A model generated the notes under the pieces. The model was not told the DNA's origin and searched no databases. It worked only from the letters and a program-made list of their open reading frames with translations. The position numbers and the translations under genes were made by a program. DNA of 37,500 nt from positions 1-37,500 of the forward strand of contig JAHBMJ010000221.1 in assembly GCA_018398765.1 (NCBI GenBank). Reading direction: 5' to 3'. This document shows positions 11,093 through 22,594 of the stretch, in pieces (position 1 is the first letter of the stretch; each line of letters starts with the position of its first letter). This stretch comes from Chromera velia. Its lineage: Eukaryota; Sar; Chromeraceae.

Positions 11093-12531
11093 TCGGAGGA
11101 GAAAATTAAGGCAGGAAACAATTATGCTTCAATTTGAGGGAGTGAGCGAGCGACCAGACGAGGCCAGACAGGCAAACAAAACAAAACAAAACAAGCACAC
11201 ACCATGCAGTGAGTAGGCTCAATTGATTCAAAGCAATTCCCAGAGGTTTTTCGTCTGTCTGTCTGTCCGTAGGCCTGCCTGCTCATCTGTCTATCTGAAT
11301 GTCTGCGTGTATCTGTGCATCTGTCTGTCTGTCTACCTTTCTGTCTGACTGACTCTCGATTCTTGATGGAACACAAAAACCAAGTCGATAAGCCACGCGG
11401 AATCAGTCAAGCACCCAGCTGGGTGCTCTGCAAAGCATAAGGGGCTTGGCAGGCAGACAGGTCTGTCAGAGGTGTGCACTGATAGGCACGAGAGGCGAGT
11501 GAAGGTGGGGCGTGAGTCATAAACGGTCGGCCGCACATGGAACGACAAATACAGATGCACGGAGGATGCACAAATGGGCAGACGGCCCATGCATGCAGGG
11601 TGATCAATGCTTGACAGCAAGTGCGACGGAGGCATTGCAGGACGGAAGGAAGGAGTCCTTCGATGCACAGCGAGCTGCTTAATGGATGGATGTTGAATGG
11701 TCTCTCTGCATGCGCGCTTGTCCCATTCATTTGAATACCGCAAGCGCACAAACCCGCCCAACTTCTGAAGTAAAGAACAAAGAGGGAGGGGGCCAGGTCA
11801 AGATCTGTAGGGGGGGAGATCGAATGAAGATCTAGGCTCTCGTCAGCCAGTTGCCTGCATGGTTGCAATCCGATTTGGAGCCGTGCTGTGCAGACAGTCC
11901 GTCACCCAGACGATCGATCGAACAAGTCCAGGCAGGCACGCAGGCAGGCACGAGGCAGGCAAACAGACCGACCGACCGACCAACAGGCGGTCGAAGAAAC
12001 AGACGAAGAAAGGAACGGCAGGAAAGAGGAAGGGAGAAGCTGTTCTCCCTAGCTCTGCCTTGCCGCTCTCCCTCTATGCCGCCTGCTCCCTGCCTGCTCC
12101 ACCAGGGAAGTTGACCCCTAACCCTACACGCCCTTTGCTTTGTTGGTCTCCAGAAAGAACAAACGACGGAATACAAAGAAAGCAAGCTTCTTTCCATCTT
12201 TTTGTTTTCTGTCCTCAGGCGTGAGTGCGGATGGAAATCCTCGCGCGTCCCTCTCTTGCTCCCCTTCTCATGAAAAGCACGTACGACACAGACGAAACAC
12301 GTATGAGTGAATGAATGAAAGAAGGATTCAATCAATGAATGAATGCACGCAAGAAAAGCATGGACGATCGAATGGAAGGAAGACCAGAGAGAGAAAGAGA
12401 CGTACATGCAGCCAGAGAAAGTTACAAGACCCTCTTATCCTGCACATAAGGAGACTTCCTTCCTTCCTTAATTTTCCGACAACCAGACGGAGAAATTCAG
12501 AAAAGAGGGAGGGAGAGAAAAGAAGATTTGC

Positions 12532-12560
12532 GAATGAATGAATGAATGAATGAATGAATG
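12532..12560. repeat. (AATG)n microsatellite
   Basis: Seven tandem AATG units, followed by TGCATGCAT. The repeat has no stop in some frames and creates spurious ORFs. Confidence 0.9.
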
Positions 12561-15500
12561 CGTGCACATGCATGCATCATCAAATGCAACAAGACAGGAG
12601 GGAAGGAAGAAAGGGAACGAACGAACGGGCATCCATCGAACGACACCTCCGTCGATCCTCTACGGAAGAGGGAGGGAGGGAAATTAAGGGAACAAACAAA
12701 GAACAAACGAAGTTTCATCACATCAACGAACAACGGGCATGCAGGGCACGCATGCAACAGTGCAACGCAACAACACAAGAACAAGTGCACCCATGTAGTC
12801 TATTTGTCTGGCCATACAACCAGAAAGAAGAAGTAGTCACAAATGCATGCAGATAGAGTACGGGGAGGGAGAAGGGGAGAGGTCTCTCGCGTCTCTCTCC
12901 TTTTCTCTCTGTCTTCAAAAAGGAAAGAAAAAGGGAAACCAGTGCCCTGTCCCCCATGTACGACCCACCCACCCGAATAATTAGTCCGGCCTTGCAAGGC
13001 ACAGATCCATCCATCCATCCCTCCAAGTGTCGGTCTAAAGTTTCACGCAGAACACAAACAATTGTTTGCATTAATTCGGATTCACTCGACGGAGTGGAGT
13101 GGAAACAAAAGACGGGGAAGGAAGAAGTGAAAGGAAGGACATGCATGCATGGGGAAAGACGATCGAGAGACATGCAGACAAGAACCTCGCTTCTGCCTGC
13201 AGGCATCATCCACAGATCAGTTTCTTCTTCCATCAGTCCCTTACTTCTTCAAACGAAGCCCATGTCTCCGGCATCAATATGCTTGCAGTGAAAAAGGTGA
13301 TCAATCAGTCAATCAAACTTGGGACTAGCTCCACTCCCGATCTTGTTTTTTTCCCCCTTCCTCTCCTCTCCTCTCTTCTTTCTCTGCACTCCCAACAGAG
13401 CTGCAGGATAGAGGGAAAAGTCAGCTCAATTGCATGCCAGCTCAACTCGGCACAACGCTGTACACCGAGACGAAGAGAGACGAGACAGATTTTCTTTCAG
13501 GTCGCTTTTCATGTTTTGAACCACTCCGTATGGTTCCGTGGAAGGGAAAGGTGCCAGAGAAAGGTGGAGACAGACAGAAACAAAACAAATTGGCTCACAG
13601 ACAGAGACAGACTTGCGAACGGGCACGAAGCCCGCAACATGTAGCAAGACAACGAAAAGGAGAAAGCAAAGCAAAGCAAAGCAAAGCCATGAAGCAAACA
13701 AAAACCTGGCTGCGCAAAGTAAACAAAACTGCAGCCTACCTCAACCAACAGAACCAACAGAACAAGAAGAGACACCCATGCATCCATCGACTGTCTGTCA
13801 TTCCCACCTTTTCCCGCCCTTCTTTCCTCCCTCCCTCTGTCAGACGAAACGAAACGAAAGGGGGGGGGAAGAAAACGAAGGATCGAGGGAGCAGAAAGAA
13901 GGAAGGAACCGATTCATTCACATGATTTATTTGATCATCGAGTCGGAATCGAAAGATGCATGATCAAAAATGTAAAAGAAACAACAGGTACATGCAGGCA
14001 TTTTTAATTGTGAACTTCACCCGACTGACAAACAGAAAGAGCCTGCTCCATTCTTTGATGATCTGGCATGCGTTGCACCCGTCAAATTTTTCTGGATTGT
14101 TGTCGATTGAAAGAAAGTCAGAGCTTGGCAACAGCACAAGCAAAGCAAAAAGTGATACCCACGCATACAAACACACCGTCATGGTCAAAAGTTTTCGACT
14201 TTAGATAAATAAGAGAGAGCACCATGCAATCTCCCGGATCGCTGCCTGTCCTCAAGACAGAAACAAGCAACCATCCATCCACTCGTGCAGCTACCTATCC
14301 ATCCAGCCATCTGTTCACATCCAGCCAGGCATTCCTCGCCGCGCAGGGACGCGAACCGATCATCAGGAAAGGACGGATAGAAAGGTAAAGGTAAAGGAAA
14401 GGAAGGAGGGGATCAAACAGAAACACATACATACATGAACAAAACCATAAACAAACGGCTGCATTTACCTCGAACACCTTCCAAACACCCCTTCCCTCCC
14501 CAAAACAAGAGGAAGTAAAGAGAAAAGGAAGAAAGGAGACAGACCGCCCTTCCGTTGTCCTAATTAAACACCCTCGAGAGAAAAGGAAGGAAGGAAAAAG
14601 AGAGAGATGGACGGAAGAAGACAAACAAACTCTCAGAGGGACTGTTAACAAGACAGACACAATCAATAAAGAAATAAATGTATCCACCTTCCATCTAGGC
14701 ATCGTTTCGCCAGACCGAACTCGCCCGGTTCCGATTGAATACAACGAAAAAGCCATGCACTTCGGCAGGAAAAGACGTGGACAGAAAGAGAGGGTGTAGA
14801 AGAAAAACGACTACAGCCATGGATGGAAAATCAAACGAATCAATCCGTCGGAGCAACCGACAAGCACTGACGACAGTGGAACAATCGAATCAAAAGCCCA
14901 AAACAAAACAGGCACGCAGCCAGGCAAGCAGGGTGCGGGAGAGTGAAAGAAATCAATCAAACAGAAAGGGTTGCTCATCCGAACAAACAAAGGCAGGAGA
15001 AGGGAAGAATCAATCAAAGGAGAGCGATGTTTTCTCTCTCCTTCAATCAAAACAAAATCTCCCATCTTCTTTTCTTCATTACAATGAAATCAAAATTGTT
15101 CTCCTCAATAAAAAGTCAAACCACCTGCACGCCCCACTCTGCCTATCAATCCATCCATCCATCCATCAGCATCGATTGAGAGAGACTCCCTGTTTCCTTC
15201 CTTCCTTGTCTGTATGCTCTTTTTCTTTTTTTCTTCGCGTCTCTTCTCCAGCCTGCCTGGTCCTCTCTGTCTGCATTCCCTTCATTCAACTTTAGGAGGA
15301 AAAGCACACGAGAAGAAAACTTCCTGCCTGCCTGTGTACCTGCCTTGCTTTCTGTCTGGTGTTGTTACAAGATCGGGATGAGGGAAGGGAAGGAGAGAGC
15401 GAATTCTATCTTCCTGACCACTGCATGCAAACAAACAAAGGAAAGGCACGAATGCAAAGCAAAAAAACGCAACAACAACAACAGCTAGCCAGACTCCTTC

Positions 15501-16377
15501 AGCATCGATGATCGAAAAGGAACAAACAAACAAACAAAAACTGATCGACACGACTGAATTCCCTTTTGGTTGGTGGAATTGCCTGTGCAGGCTTGGAACG
15601 CATGCAGACAGAGACGGAGACCTCTCTTTGGGCTCCCTTCAAAGTCCTTTCTTTTTGCGGACGTAGAACTCTGTATGAACTCTGCCCCCCCCGCCTTTTG
15701 TCGCCTTGATTCTACAAAACTGAACGCATGAGGAAAGTAACATGAAAGAAAAAGATGCATCGCTCGAAACGAAATTTCAATGCCAGCTCAATCATCCAAA
15801 AACACAATTGATGGATAGAGGTGAAAGATATTTGCTTCGCCTGCACCTCCAAAGAAGACGATGCACCTGCAAGCAGCCGGTCTCTCTCATGCACTCTCTC
15901 CCTCCCTGCCTACCTTCGGCCCATGGATGACAGGGAGGCAGCCAGCCCGGCAAAGGCTCCCTCACGTGAACAACAGCAAAAGAAAGAAATAAAGCATTTA
16001 ATCAATTCGACTGGTAGGGAGAGACAGAGGGATCGAAGGAAGGAAAGGAAAACTCACACGGCGGTCTCCTGCAACCCCCCCCGTCGAACTTTTATCGAAT
16101 TGGGCGGTTGGAGGGGACCTATGCGGGAGGAAAGTGAAAGAAGGATTCGAAGAGTGAAAAGAAAAGAAAGGATGAAAGACACACAGAAACGAAGACCGAA
16201 CAACCCCCTGCAGGCTCACACATGAATGAAGTAAGTGAGCAGATTCTTGCATGGACGCGAATGCAAAAAAAACGCAAACGCTACACACTTCCACTACAAT
16301 AACGTCTTCCCCGGCTTCTGATCTCTCCCCTTCTTCGCTCTATCTGTTCTTCCTCCTGATTTTCCCTTCCCCTCGGG

Positions 16378-16422
16378 AATTCTTTCTTTCTTTCTTTCTT
16401 TGCTTTTTTCTTTCTTTCTTTA
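16378..16422. repeat. (TTTC)n microsatellite
   Basis: Two TTTC runs separated by TGCTTTT. Confidence 0.9.
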
Positions 16423-17135
16423 TGCGTGTCTCTCTCACACTCGGGTGCGTGCTGACTGATGCCGACTGCAAGAGTGAACGAACTCTCTTGATGCGCTTGC
16501 GTCCTTGCTTGCTTGCTTGGTGCACAAGAAAGGAAACGGGTGCGTGTTCTCTTAACCATCTGTTGTGCCCATTTTTCGCACGTTTTCTCCTTTTTCCCCC
16601 GCGGGTATGATTGCTGCTGTTATTCTTTCTGCATTTCCTTCTACCCTTCTTCTGTGTTGACGGTGTTTGAAAAAAGCACGCACTCTTTCGCCGCCCCTGT
16701 TCTAGTGAGTTAGAGAGAATGAATCCATTCTGGCTGGCGGCTGGAGTCATTTCATTCAAAACTTTTTTCTGCTGGGACCTTTCTTGGTCTCGCGGTCTCG
16801 CCCCCCTGCTCGGCTCAGCTCAACTGATCGTGATGAAAGGAAGGAAGACCGACAGCGCACGATCGCTACCGCATCGGGCACAGCAGTTCAACGAACCAAC
16901 CAATTAAAAAAGCCCCTCCAAAACCTACCCTGCATGCAACAAACGGCCTTCCAAATTTGCCTTTCATTCCTTCCACTCCCCACGCCGCCCCAAGCTCTGC
17001 CCTATCCTGCGTGCCCATTGTCCACACAGACGGACAGACGGACAGACAGACAAGTGCATTTATTGATTCTGAATTGAATTCGTGTCGTCATGTCATGCCA
17101 GCCCCTTCCTTCAGACACGCAGACATTGCAGCAGA

Positions 17136-17136
17136 T

Positions 17137-17176
<40 letters not shown>
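17136..17176. repeat. (CT)n microsatellite
   Basis: About 20 CT dinucleotides with one interruption. Confidence 0.95.
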
Positions 17177-17177
<1 letters not shown>

Positions 17178-17925
17178 ATGCATCTTTCATCCCTCCTCGA
17201 TTGACCGACTGTACAGGCAGGCAGGTGGGCAAACAACAAGTACTGCACCCCCCCCCTTTTCAGCGTTGAATTATGAGAGGGGGTGGGGAGAAAGGGGGGC
17301 GCAAGGGAGAGAAAGGCCTCGATAGAGCTAGCTGTCATTCATGGGGGGACACATACAGGGGGGGGAAAGGGAGATGAAAGAATGAAGAGCAAGGTCATTG
17401 AGGAGAGCAATGGAGACAGACACGGACAGATCGGCATGCGTACATGAAGACCCTCGAGGGAGGAAGAAAGGGTTCATCAGTCACACACACACGCAAACTC
17501 ATCAATCAATCAGTCAGTGAGCCGATTTACCGTTTTGGTGTTTCGATCGACTTACCTGCCTAACTTTCACGTTTCTGCTTCTCGTTCGGTCAGTCAGTCA
17601 GTCATCGTTATCGAACGATTTTCCCTCATTCCCCCCCCCTCAGCATGAGAAGGAGGGACAGAGAGGAGAGGAGAGGAAAGGAGAAGCCGGAGAAATCATT
17701 AATTGAATTTCTTTCGGTGCTTCCTTCAATCAGGCAGGCAGTCTGTCGATACGATTTTCTCTTCCTTCCTTCCTTCCGCCCGTCCTTGCATGCTCCCTCC
17801 TTCTCGTCTCGCAGAGCAGGAAGGGGGAGAGGACACGCAACTCTACTGCCTCCCCCCCCCCGCTGCCTCGATCATTTGGTTTGTGGGCATGGATGACCGC
17901 AATCTTATGCGATCATTCATATTCA

Positions 17926-17968
17926 CCATCCATCCATCCATCCATCTATCCATCCATCCATCCATCCA
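17926..17968. repeat. (CATC)n microsatellite
   Basis: About ten CATC units with one variant. Confidence 0.95.
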
Positions 17969-18013
17969 GACAAACATGAATTGAAGAAGTGAATCAATCC
18001 AATCGATCCGACA

Positions 18014-18054
18014 TCTTCCTTCCTTCCTTCCTCCCTTCCTTCCTTCCTTCCTTT
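18014..18054. repeat. (TTCC)n microsatellite
   Basis: About ten TTCC units with one interruption. Confidence 0.95.
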
Positions 18055-18596
18055 TTGAATTCGACCCTCCCTCCTCTCCCCACGCCATGCCATGCGCATG
18101 TTTCCCTCCCTCCCTCCCGCGCCTTCTTCCACACAGACAGAGAGAGAAGGGAAGAAGGAACGGACTAAACTTCCTTCTATCTATCTAGTGTTTCCATCAG
18201 ACATTCATTTCATTGCAAAACCCGAGTGTGTCTCTCTTTTACTGCCTCCTTCTGTTCACACCTGCCTGCCTGAAGGCAAGAAAGAAAAAGAGAGGAAAGA
18301 AGAAGAAACAGGAAAGGTCCCGAAGGAAGACAGACAGACACACAGATAGAAAGAGAACTTGCTCTTGCAAATGCCTCTCTCGATCCGTTCTCTTCCTTTC
18401 TCTTTTCATGCGTGCTGCTTTTCTTGTCTTCTTCTGATCAGCATCTTCCTCGTCGTCTCCTTCCCCCACCACTCCCGCACCACATGCACCTCTCTTCACC
18501 ATGCAGACAAAAACTGCCCTTCCTCTCTGTTCTTACTCTTCCATTCCCTCCCATGCGCTCTTTCCTCCCTCTTTCTTCATGCACTCACTCACTCAC

Positions 18597-20815
18597 TCAC
18601 GTGTCCATCCAAAGGTGCCTGTCTGGACGTAAGAGACCACAGGGAGGGGACAGGGTGACAGACGGAAAATGCTCACGTGGGGGGCAGAAAACGCGATGAG
18701 GGGCACTCGTGTCAGATGACTCTCCGCTGCCACCCCCCGATAACCGGTTTTCCCTCTCCCCCGTCTCTTTCTCTGTCTCTCTTCCTGCCCCCTGCAAACG
18801 CCTCTGTTGCCACCACCTCGAGAGAAAGGAGAAGAACCTGTCAACCCCCGCACTCAAATTTCGACACGTAGAGCCAGACCGAGACAAAGAACCGGTTGTC
18901 ACGGCCTCACTTCCACTCTCGTCCTCCTCATTCCCTTCCCCCTCACCCTCAGGCTCCCCCTCTTCACCCCCCGAGATGAACTCCAACCCAAGGGGAGGTC
19001 GAGGGGACCCGCTCAGATCTGACCAACCGGGCGTTGAGGCACAGAAAGGGGAGGCGGGGGGCAACTGCAATCGCTCCGGGGACAGAGTCACAGGCCCGTT
19101 CTCGCGACTCGCCCCCTTCATTCCAGGACCAACCCTGGCCACTGCTGCTGCTGCTGAGGAAGAAGCGGAAGCGGAAGAAGAAGAAGAAGAAGAGGAAGAA
19201 GGCGCAAAAGGAGTATCGTAGTTTGATGAGGGCAGGCAGAGCCCGCTGCACTTGCTGCGATCGGGCGAAGTCTTGGTGACTCTGGGAGGGGGGGACCACG
19301 GAGAGAATGGGCGAGAGTGCCTCTCCTCCCCTTCCCCCTCCCTGCTCAGTGCTGCTGCGGGCAGACCCTCCTTCCACTGGAACGACACCCCCCCAGCCTG
19401 AGCCCCCTCATGATCAGCAACGGGAGACGAAAACCCTCCAGCTACATCTGCTCGACATGCAAGCGAGGAGGGGGTATGCGGCCCCCCTGCACCCTCTCCC
19501 TCGCGCCCTCTTGTTCCAGGTGGGGGACAGGACGTCGAATGGGGGGAGGGCAGAGAGCAGCAGGAGGACTGGGAGGATATCGGAGGGAAGGTGTGACTGC
19601 GAGTGCTGACGTTGGAGGCAGTCGACGTCACGCTGCCCCTTCCCTTTCTCTTGTTGACTCCCGCAACCTCCGCATCACTTTCCTTTTCGCTCTCATCTCT
19701 GGAATGCCCCCCCGACTCATTCTCTTCCACCAACTCCCAGGCAAAACCGTTGCTGCAACCAGGAACGCAGTCAAGGGCCTCTCGGGCCTCCATCAGCATC
19801 ACTGCGTGTTCTTCCATGTGCTGCTGTTCTTTCGGAATGCGCAGACGGGAGTTCTTCTCCTTCTCCTTCTCAGTCTCAAAGTGGCTCAGACTGTTGTTGC
19901 TGGAGATGGCGTGAGCTAGGGGGGTCTTGTCGAGGCAAAACCAGGCAGAGGAGGCAGCAACATATTCGGAGAAACGGAACTTGCTGTTGCCTGCCGGGTA
20001 GTAGGACAGACACGCAGCCACGGCCCCGTTGTCCATCTCCCTCAAGGCTGCCCCCACGAACTTCGAGTTCCTCCAGATCAACTGAGTGAACCTGCATGCA
20101 GCACAAATTAAAGAACACATGCATGCATTCGGTCAGTCCGTACAGTTGCAAGTGAAGGTGAGCTGGCACACAGGAGGTCTGAGAGGCCACCCGGGTCGGA
20201 GACTGGAGGTAAGCACACAAGCAAGCAGAAGAGACCCACAGGCTGAACACCAAACGAACGACGAAGTCTGAGAGAAAGAGCGCGAGAGGGCGACCATTCA
20301 TTGAGACGGGCACGTACGTAGGGGAGGAATCGATCCATGGTGAAGGTTCTAGCTGTCTCCGTTCTGCATGTCTGTCTGTCTGAACATTTGACTGACGCTG
20401 CGTGTTCCTTTTGGAATGCTCTCCTTGAGAAGTCAAAAGAGCTTCTGGACCTCTCATAAGTGAATTCGAGGGCGTCGAAGAGGGTGAGCGTGTTCAGTTT
20501 CAGTCTCTCGTGCTTTTGAGAGTGCAGAGGAGGGTCCAAAACGACGAACAGCAACCCGAATTTCTGCTCTCCGTCCCGAGCCCACCAGATTTGGTTGGAT
20601 GGGGAAGGGGGCTGACTCATGGGAAAGGTGGAGGAAGATGCAAGGGACAAACCCTGCTGAGTGAGGACGTCATCTGCCAATCTTTTATTGGCACACGCAG
20701 CACAATTCACATCCCACTTCAGCCCCCCTGCCCCGTGGAGGGACCTGAGTTTGTTATGCAGCTTCAGGAAGGCTGGGATGTCCAGAGCGTCCTCATATGA
20801 AACATAAGGGTCCAT
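18597..20815 (-). CDS. CAP (SCP/PR-1/CRISP) domain protein with long low-complexity C-terminus
   Basis: Two exons: 20815-20451 and 20091-18597, split by a 359-bp intron (20450-20092, GTCCAG...TGCATGCAG). Joined they give 619 residues ending at TGA 18597-18599. ATG 20815 is the first Met after an upstream stop. CAP motifs are visible: AFLKLHNKLRSLHGAGGLKW (residues 15-34) matches the N-terminal His-containing CAP helix; DALEFTYE (114-121) matches the Glu-bearing helix; FTQLIWRNSKFVGAALRE (123-140) is the CAP1 signature; YYPAGNSKFRF is CAP2-like. The split codon before FTQ is AGG (Arg), where the signature His of HFTQ normally stands, so the conserved cavity tetrad is probably broken. The rest (about 170-619) is Ser/Pro/Gly/Glu-rich with poly-Ser/Ala runs, predicted disordered. 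No signal peptide follows this Met, which suggests an intracellular protein like GAPR-1, unless an upstream exon was missed. Confidence 0.82.
20092..20450 (-). other. intron of the CAP-domain gene
   Basis: Donor AGAG|GTCCAG and acceptor GCTGCATGCAG|GTTC. Removing it joins TYE and FTQLIW in frame (phase 2), restoring the CAP1 signature. The donor is the weakest of those seen here (A at +5). Confidence 0.8.
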
Positions 20816-21466
20816 TATGGCCACCAAAATAATCGCAAAAAGGTGAAATGAAGGCAAAACTGCCCTTCAAAGGGCACACACACCACAAGAAAGGAAGCTA
20901 AATGGGTAAAGCCGGATAGTTAACGCAGTTTCATTCTTTCACGTCCAGAGTTTCTTTTCGAGAGTCTCTGGAGGTTGTGTCATGTTCAATGATTGAAGTG
21001 CGGACAGTCAGGTAGTTGCGAAACTGCACTGCTTCTTATTTGGCGCAGTTCACGAGGAAAGGCAGTGTGGAAGAAAGTTTGAAGAGGAAGTCGGCAGACA
21101 TCGGCAGACTGAGAGAAATTGCGCATGCCGGCCCCCGCACAGATCGACTGCAGGGTGAATGTGGGCTCGCGGGTGCTTCGCACGAAGCTCTGCATGTTTT
21201 TTGGCTCTTTCAGAATTGAAAGTCTTCGCAGAGACGGGCCTCAGACGGCCTGCCCCATGCCTGCCCCCGGAACTCAGGCATGCATGCTCAGTCTGGACGT
21301 CTCCGTTGAGTCCGTTCAAACGATCTTTCTGAATAGGCGTCCGACGGGTTGTCCTTTTAGCTTCCCTGAGTTGCCACTATAATCAGTTCTTACTGCATTC
21401 AATCCTCTTGAAGTTAGACTGAGCAAATACAGGCACAGCAACCTTGCCAAAAAGACTTGATTGAAG
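20816..21466. promoter_or_regulatory. divergent intergenic region between CAP and arsM genes
   Basis: About 650 bp separates the two start codons, which point away from each other, so both promoters must lie here or overlap. A GCATGCATGC palindrome lies at about 21279-21290, some 180 bp before the arsM ATG. No TATA box is obvious. ORFs in the region look spurious. Confidence 0.5.
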
Positions 21467-22594
21467 ATGAGTGACGGTACGAATGGGACCAGCGGTGGTA
21501 GTAAGTGCTGTGGGGGGGGTCAGAGTGTGCAGGAGTCTGTGAAGGAGTATTACGGAAAGGTCTTGAAGAAGTCGGAAGACCTCAAAACGAATGCGTGCGT
21601 CACAAAGGTCGGCAAGATGCCGCCCCGTCTCATTGACGCCCACCGGAACGTTCACCCTGAAGTGATTGCCAAGTACTACGGGTGTGGCACTGTGTTCCCT
21701 GATGAGTTGAAGGGAAAGTCTGTGCTTGACTTGGGGTGTGGTTCGGGGAAGGATGTGTATGTGCTTGCACAGTTTGTGGGGGAGACGGGAAGAGTTGTGG
21801 GGGTTGACATGACAGATGAGCAGTTGGAGACGGCCAGACAGTTCGAGGACTGGCACAGAGAGAAGTTTGGGTTTGGCAAAAAGAACACAGAGTTCATCAA
21901 GGGACACATCGAGGAGCTCCTGTCTCTTGCAGGTCTAGAGAAAGACAGTTTTGACGTGATCGTCTCGAACTGCGTGATCAATCTGTCGCCCCATAAAGAG
22001 AAAGTCCTGGCAGGTGCGTTCCATCTGCTGAAGGACGGGGGGGAGTTGTTCTTCTCAGATGTTTACGCAGACCGACGGGTCCCCTTGTCGTTGCAGAAAG
22101 ACCCTGTGCTGTGGGGTGAGTGCCTGTCTGGCGCTCTGTATTGGAATGACTTTCTCCGTCTCGCTCGGGAGGCGGGGTTTGAGGACCCCCGTTTGGTGTC
22201 TTCGGACCGGATCACCGTGAAAAACGCGCAGGTGGAGTCCCGGTTGGGGCACATCCGGTTCTACAGTGGGCTGTACAGGTTGTTCAAACTGCCTGCAGGG
22301 ACCCTGGAGAGCGACTCCGAGGACTACGGACAGGCTGTGCGATACAGGGGGAGCATGGAGGGGGCGCCTGAGGAGTTCGCGCTCGATGATCATCATGTGT
22401 TTGTGAGGGGGAAGATCATGACTGTGTGCGGCAACACATGGCACATGCTGAAGGGCACCCGTTTTGCTGCCCACTTTGACTTCTTCGGAGATTTCTCGAC
22501 GCACTTCGGGATCTTCCCGGGGAGCGAGAAGAGGATGCCCTTCTCTGAGGGCTCTTCCTCGGGGGGAGGGGGGGGAGGAGGGGGGTGCTGCTGA
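21467..22594 (+). CDS. arsM: arsenite S-adenosylmethionine methyltransferase
   Basis: A 375-residue, intron-less ORF. The first real ATG is 21467 (the frame is open from a TTG two codons earlier). The enzyme methylates trivalent arsenic with S-adenosylmethionine to mono-, di- and trimethyl arsenicals, in the cytosol. Residues 85-95 hold the class I SAM motif (SVLDLGCGSGK), followed by VVGVDMTDEQ (110-119). The three catalytic cysteines are present: Cys44 (KTNACVT), Cys169 (SNCVINLS) and Cys219 (GECLSGA). The last two are 50 residues apart, as in the Cyanidioschyzon enzyme. YYG...KTNAC and the C-terminal domain (VRYRGSM, HHVFVRGK) are typical of ArsM/AS3MT. The protein ends in a poly-Gly stretch plus CC, and has a second CC at residues 14-15; such terminal Cys pairs are common in ArsM and may help bind As(III). 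Lack of introns next to intron-rich neighbours fits ancient bacterial transfer, which is known for algal arsM. Confidence 0.95.
   Translation: MSDGTNGTSGGSKCCGGGQSVQESVKEYYGKVLKKSEDLKTNACVTKVGKMPPRLIDAHRNVHPEVIAKYYGCGTVFPDELKGKSVLDLGCGSGKDVYVLAQFVGETGRVVGVDMTDEQLETARQFEDWHREKFGFGKKNTEFIKGHIEELLSLAGLEKDSFDVIVSNCVINLSPHKEKVLAGAFHLLKDGGELFFSDVYADRRVPLSLQKDPVLWGECLSGALYWNDFLRLAREAGFEDPRLVSSDRITVKNAQVESRLGHIRFYSGLYRLFKLPAGTLESDSEDYGQAVRYRGSMEGAPEEFALDDHHVFVRGKIMTVCGNTWHMLKGTRFAAHFDFFGDFSTHFGIFPGSEKRMPFSEGSSSGGGGGGGGCC

Larger units (their letters stand above)
8608..18596. other. 10-kb gene desert of simple repeats
   Basis: AT-rich DNA to about 8900, then nearly 10 kb with no ORF that looks protein-coding. 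It is built of short tetranucleotide and dinucleotide runs (AATG, AAAG, CATC, TTCC, CTGC, CTGT, CAGT) with interspersed TGCATGCA palindromes. Many ORFs here exist only because repeats lack stops. From about 11 to 16.2 kb the plus strand is rich in A and purines or AC; from about 16.3 to 18.6 kb it is rich in C and T. Small exons of an unrecognised gene cannot be excluded. Confidence 0.6.

Noticed and set aside
12107..12130. Telomere-like CCCTAACCCTA
   Set aside because: Fewer than two units within intergenic repeat DNA; no array.
14735..15295. 186-residue plus-strand ORF in the desert
   Set aside because: Lys/Gln/Asn/Ser-rich translation of AAAC/CAATC repeats, no domain, no start context or splice support.
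20815..20857. Signal-peptide-like start of the CAP protein from TTG 20857
   Set aside because: TTG is not a normal eukaryotic start; the first ATG is 20815.
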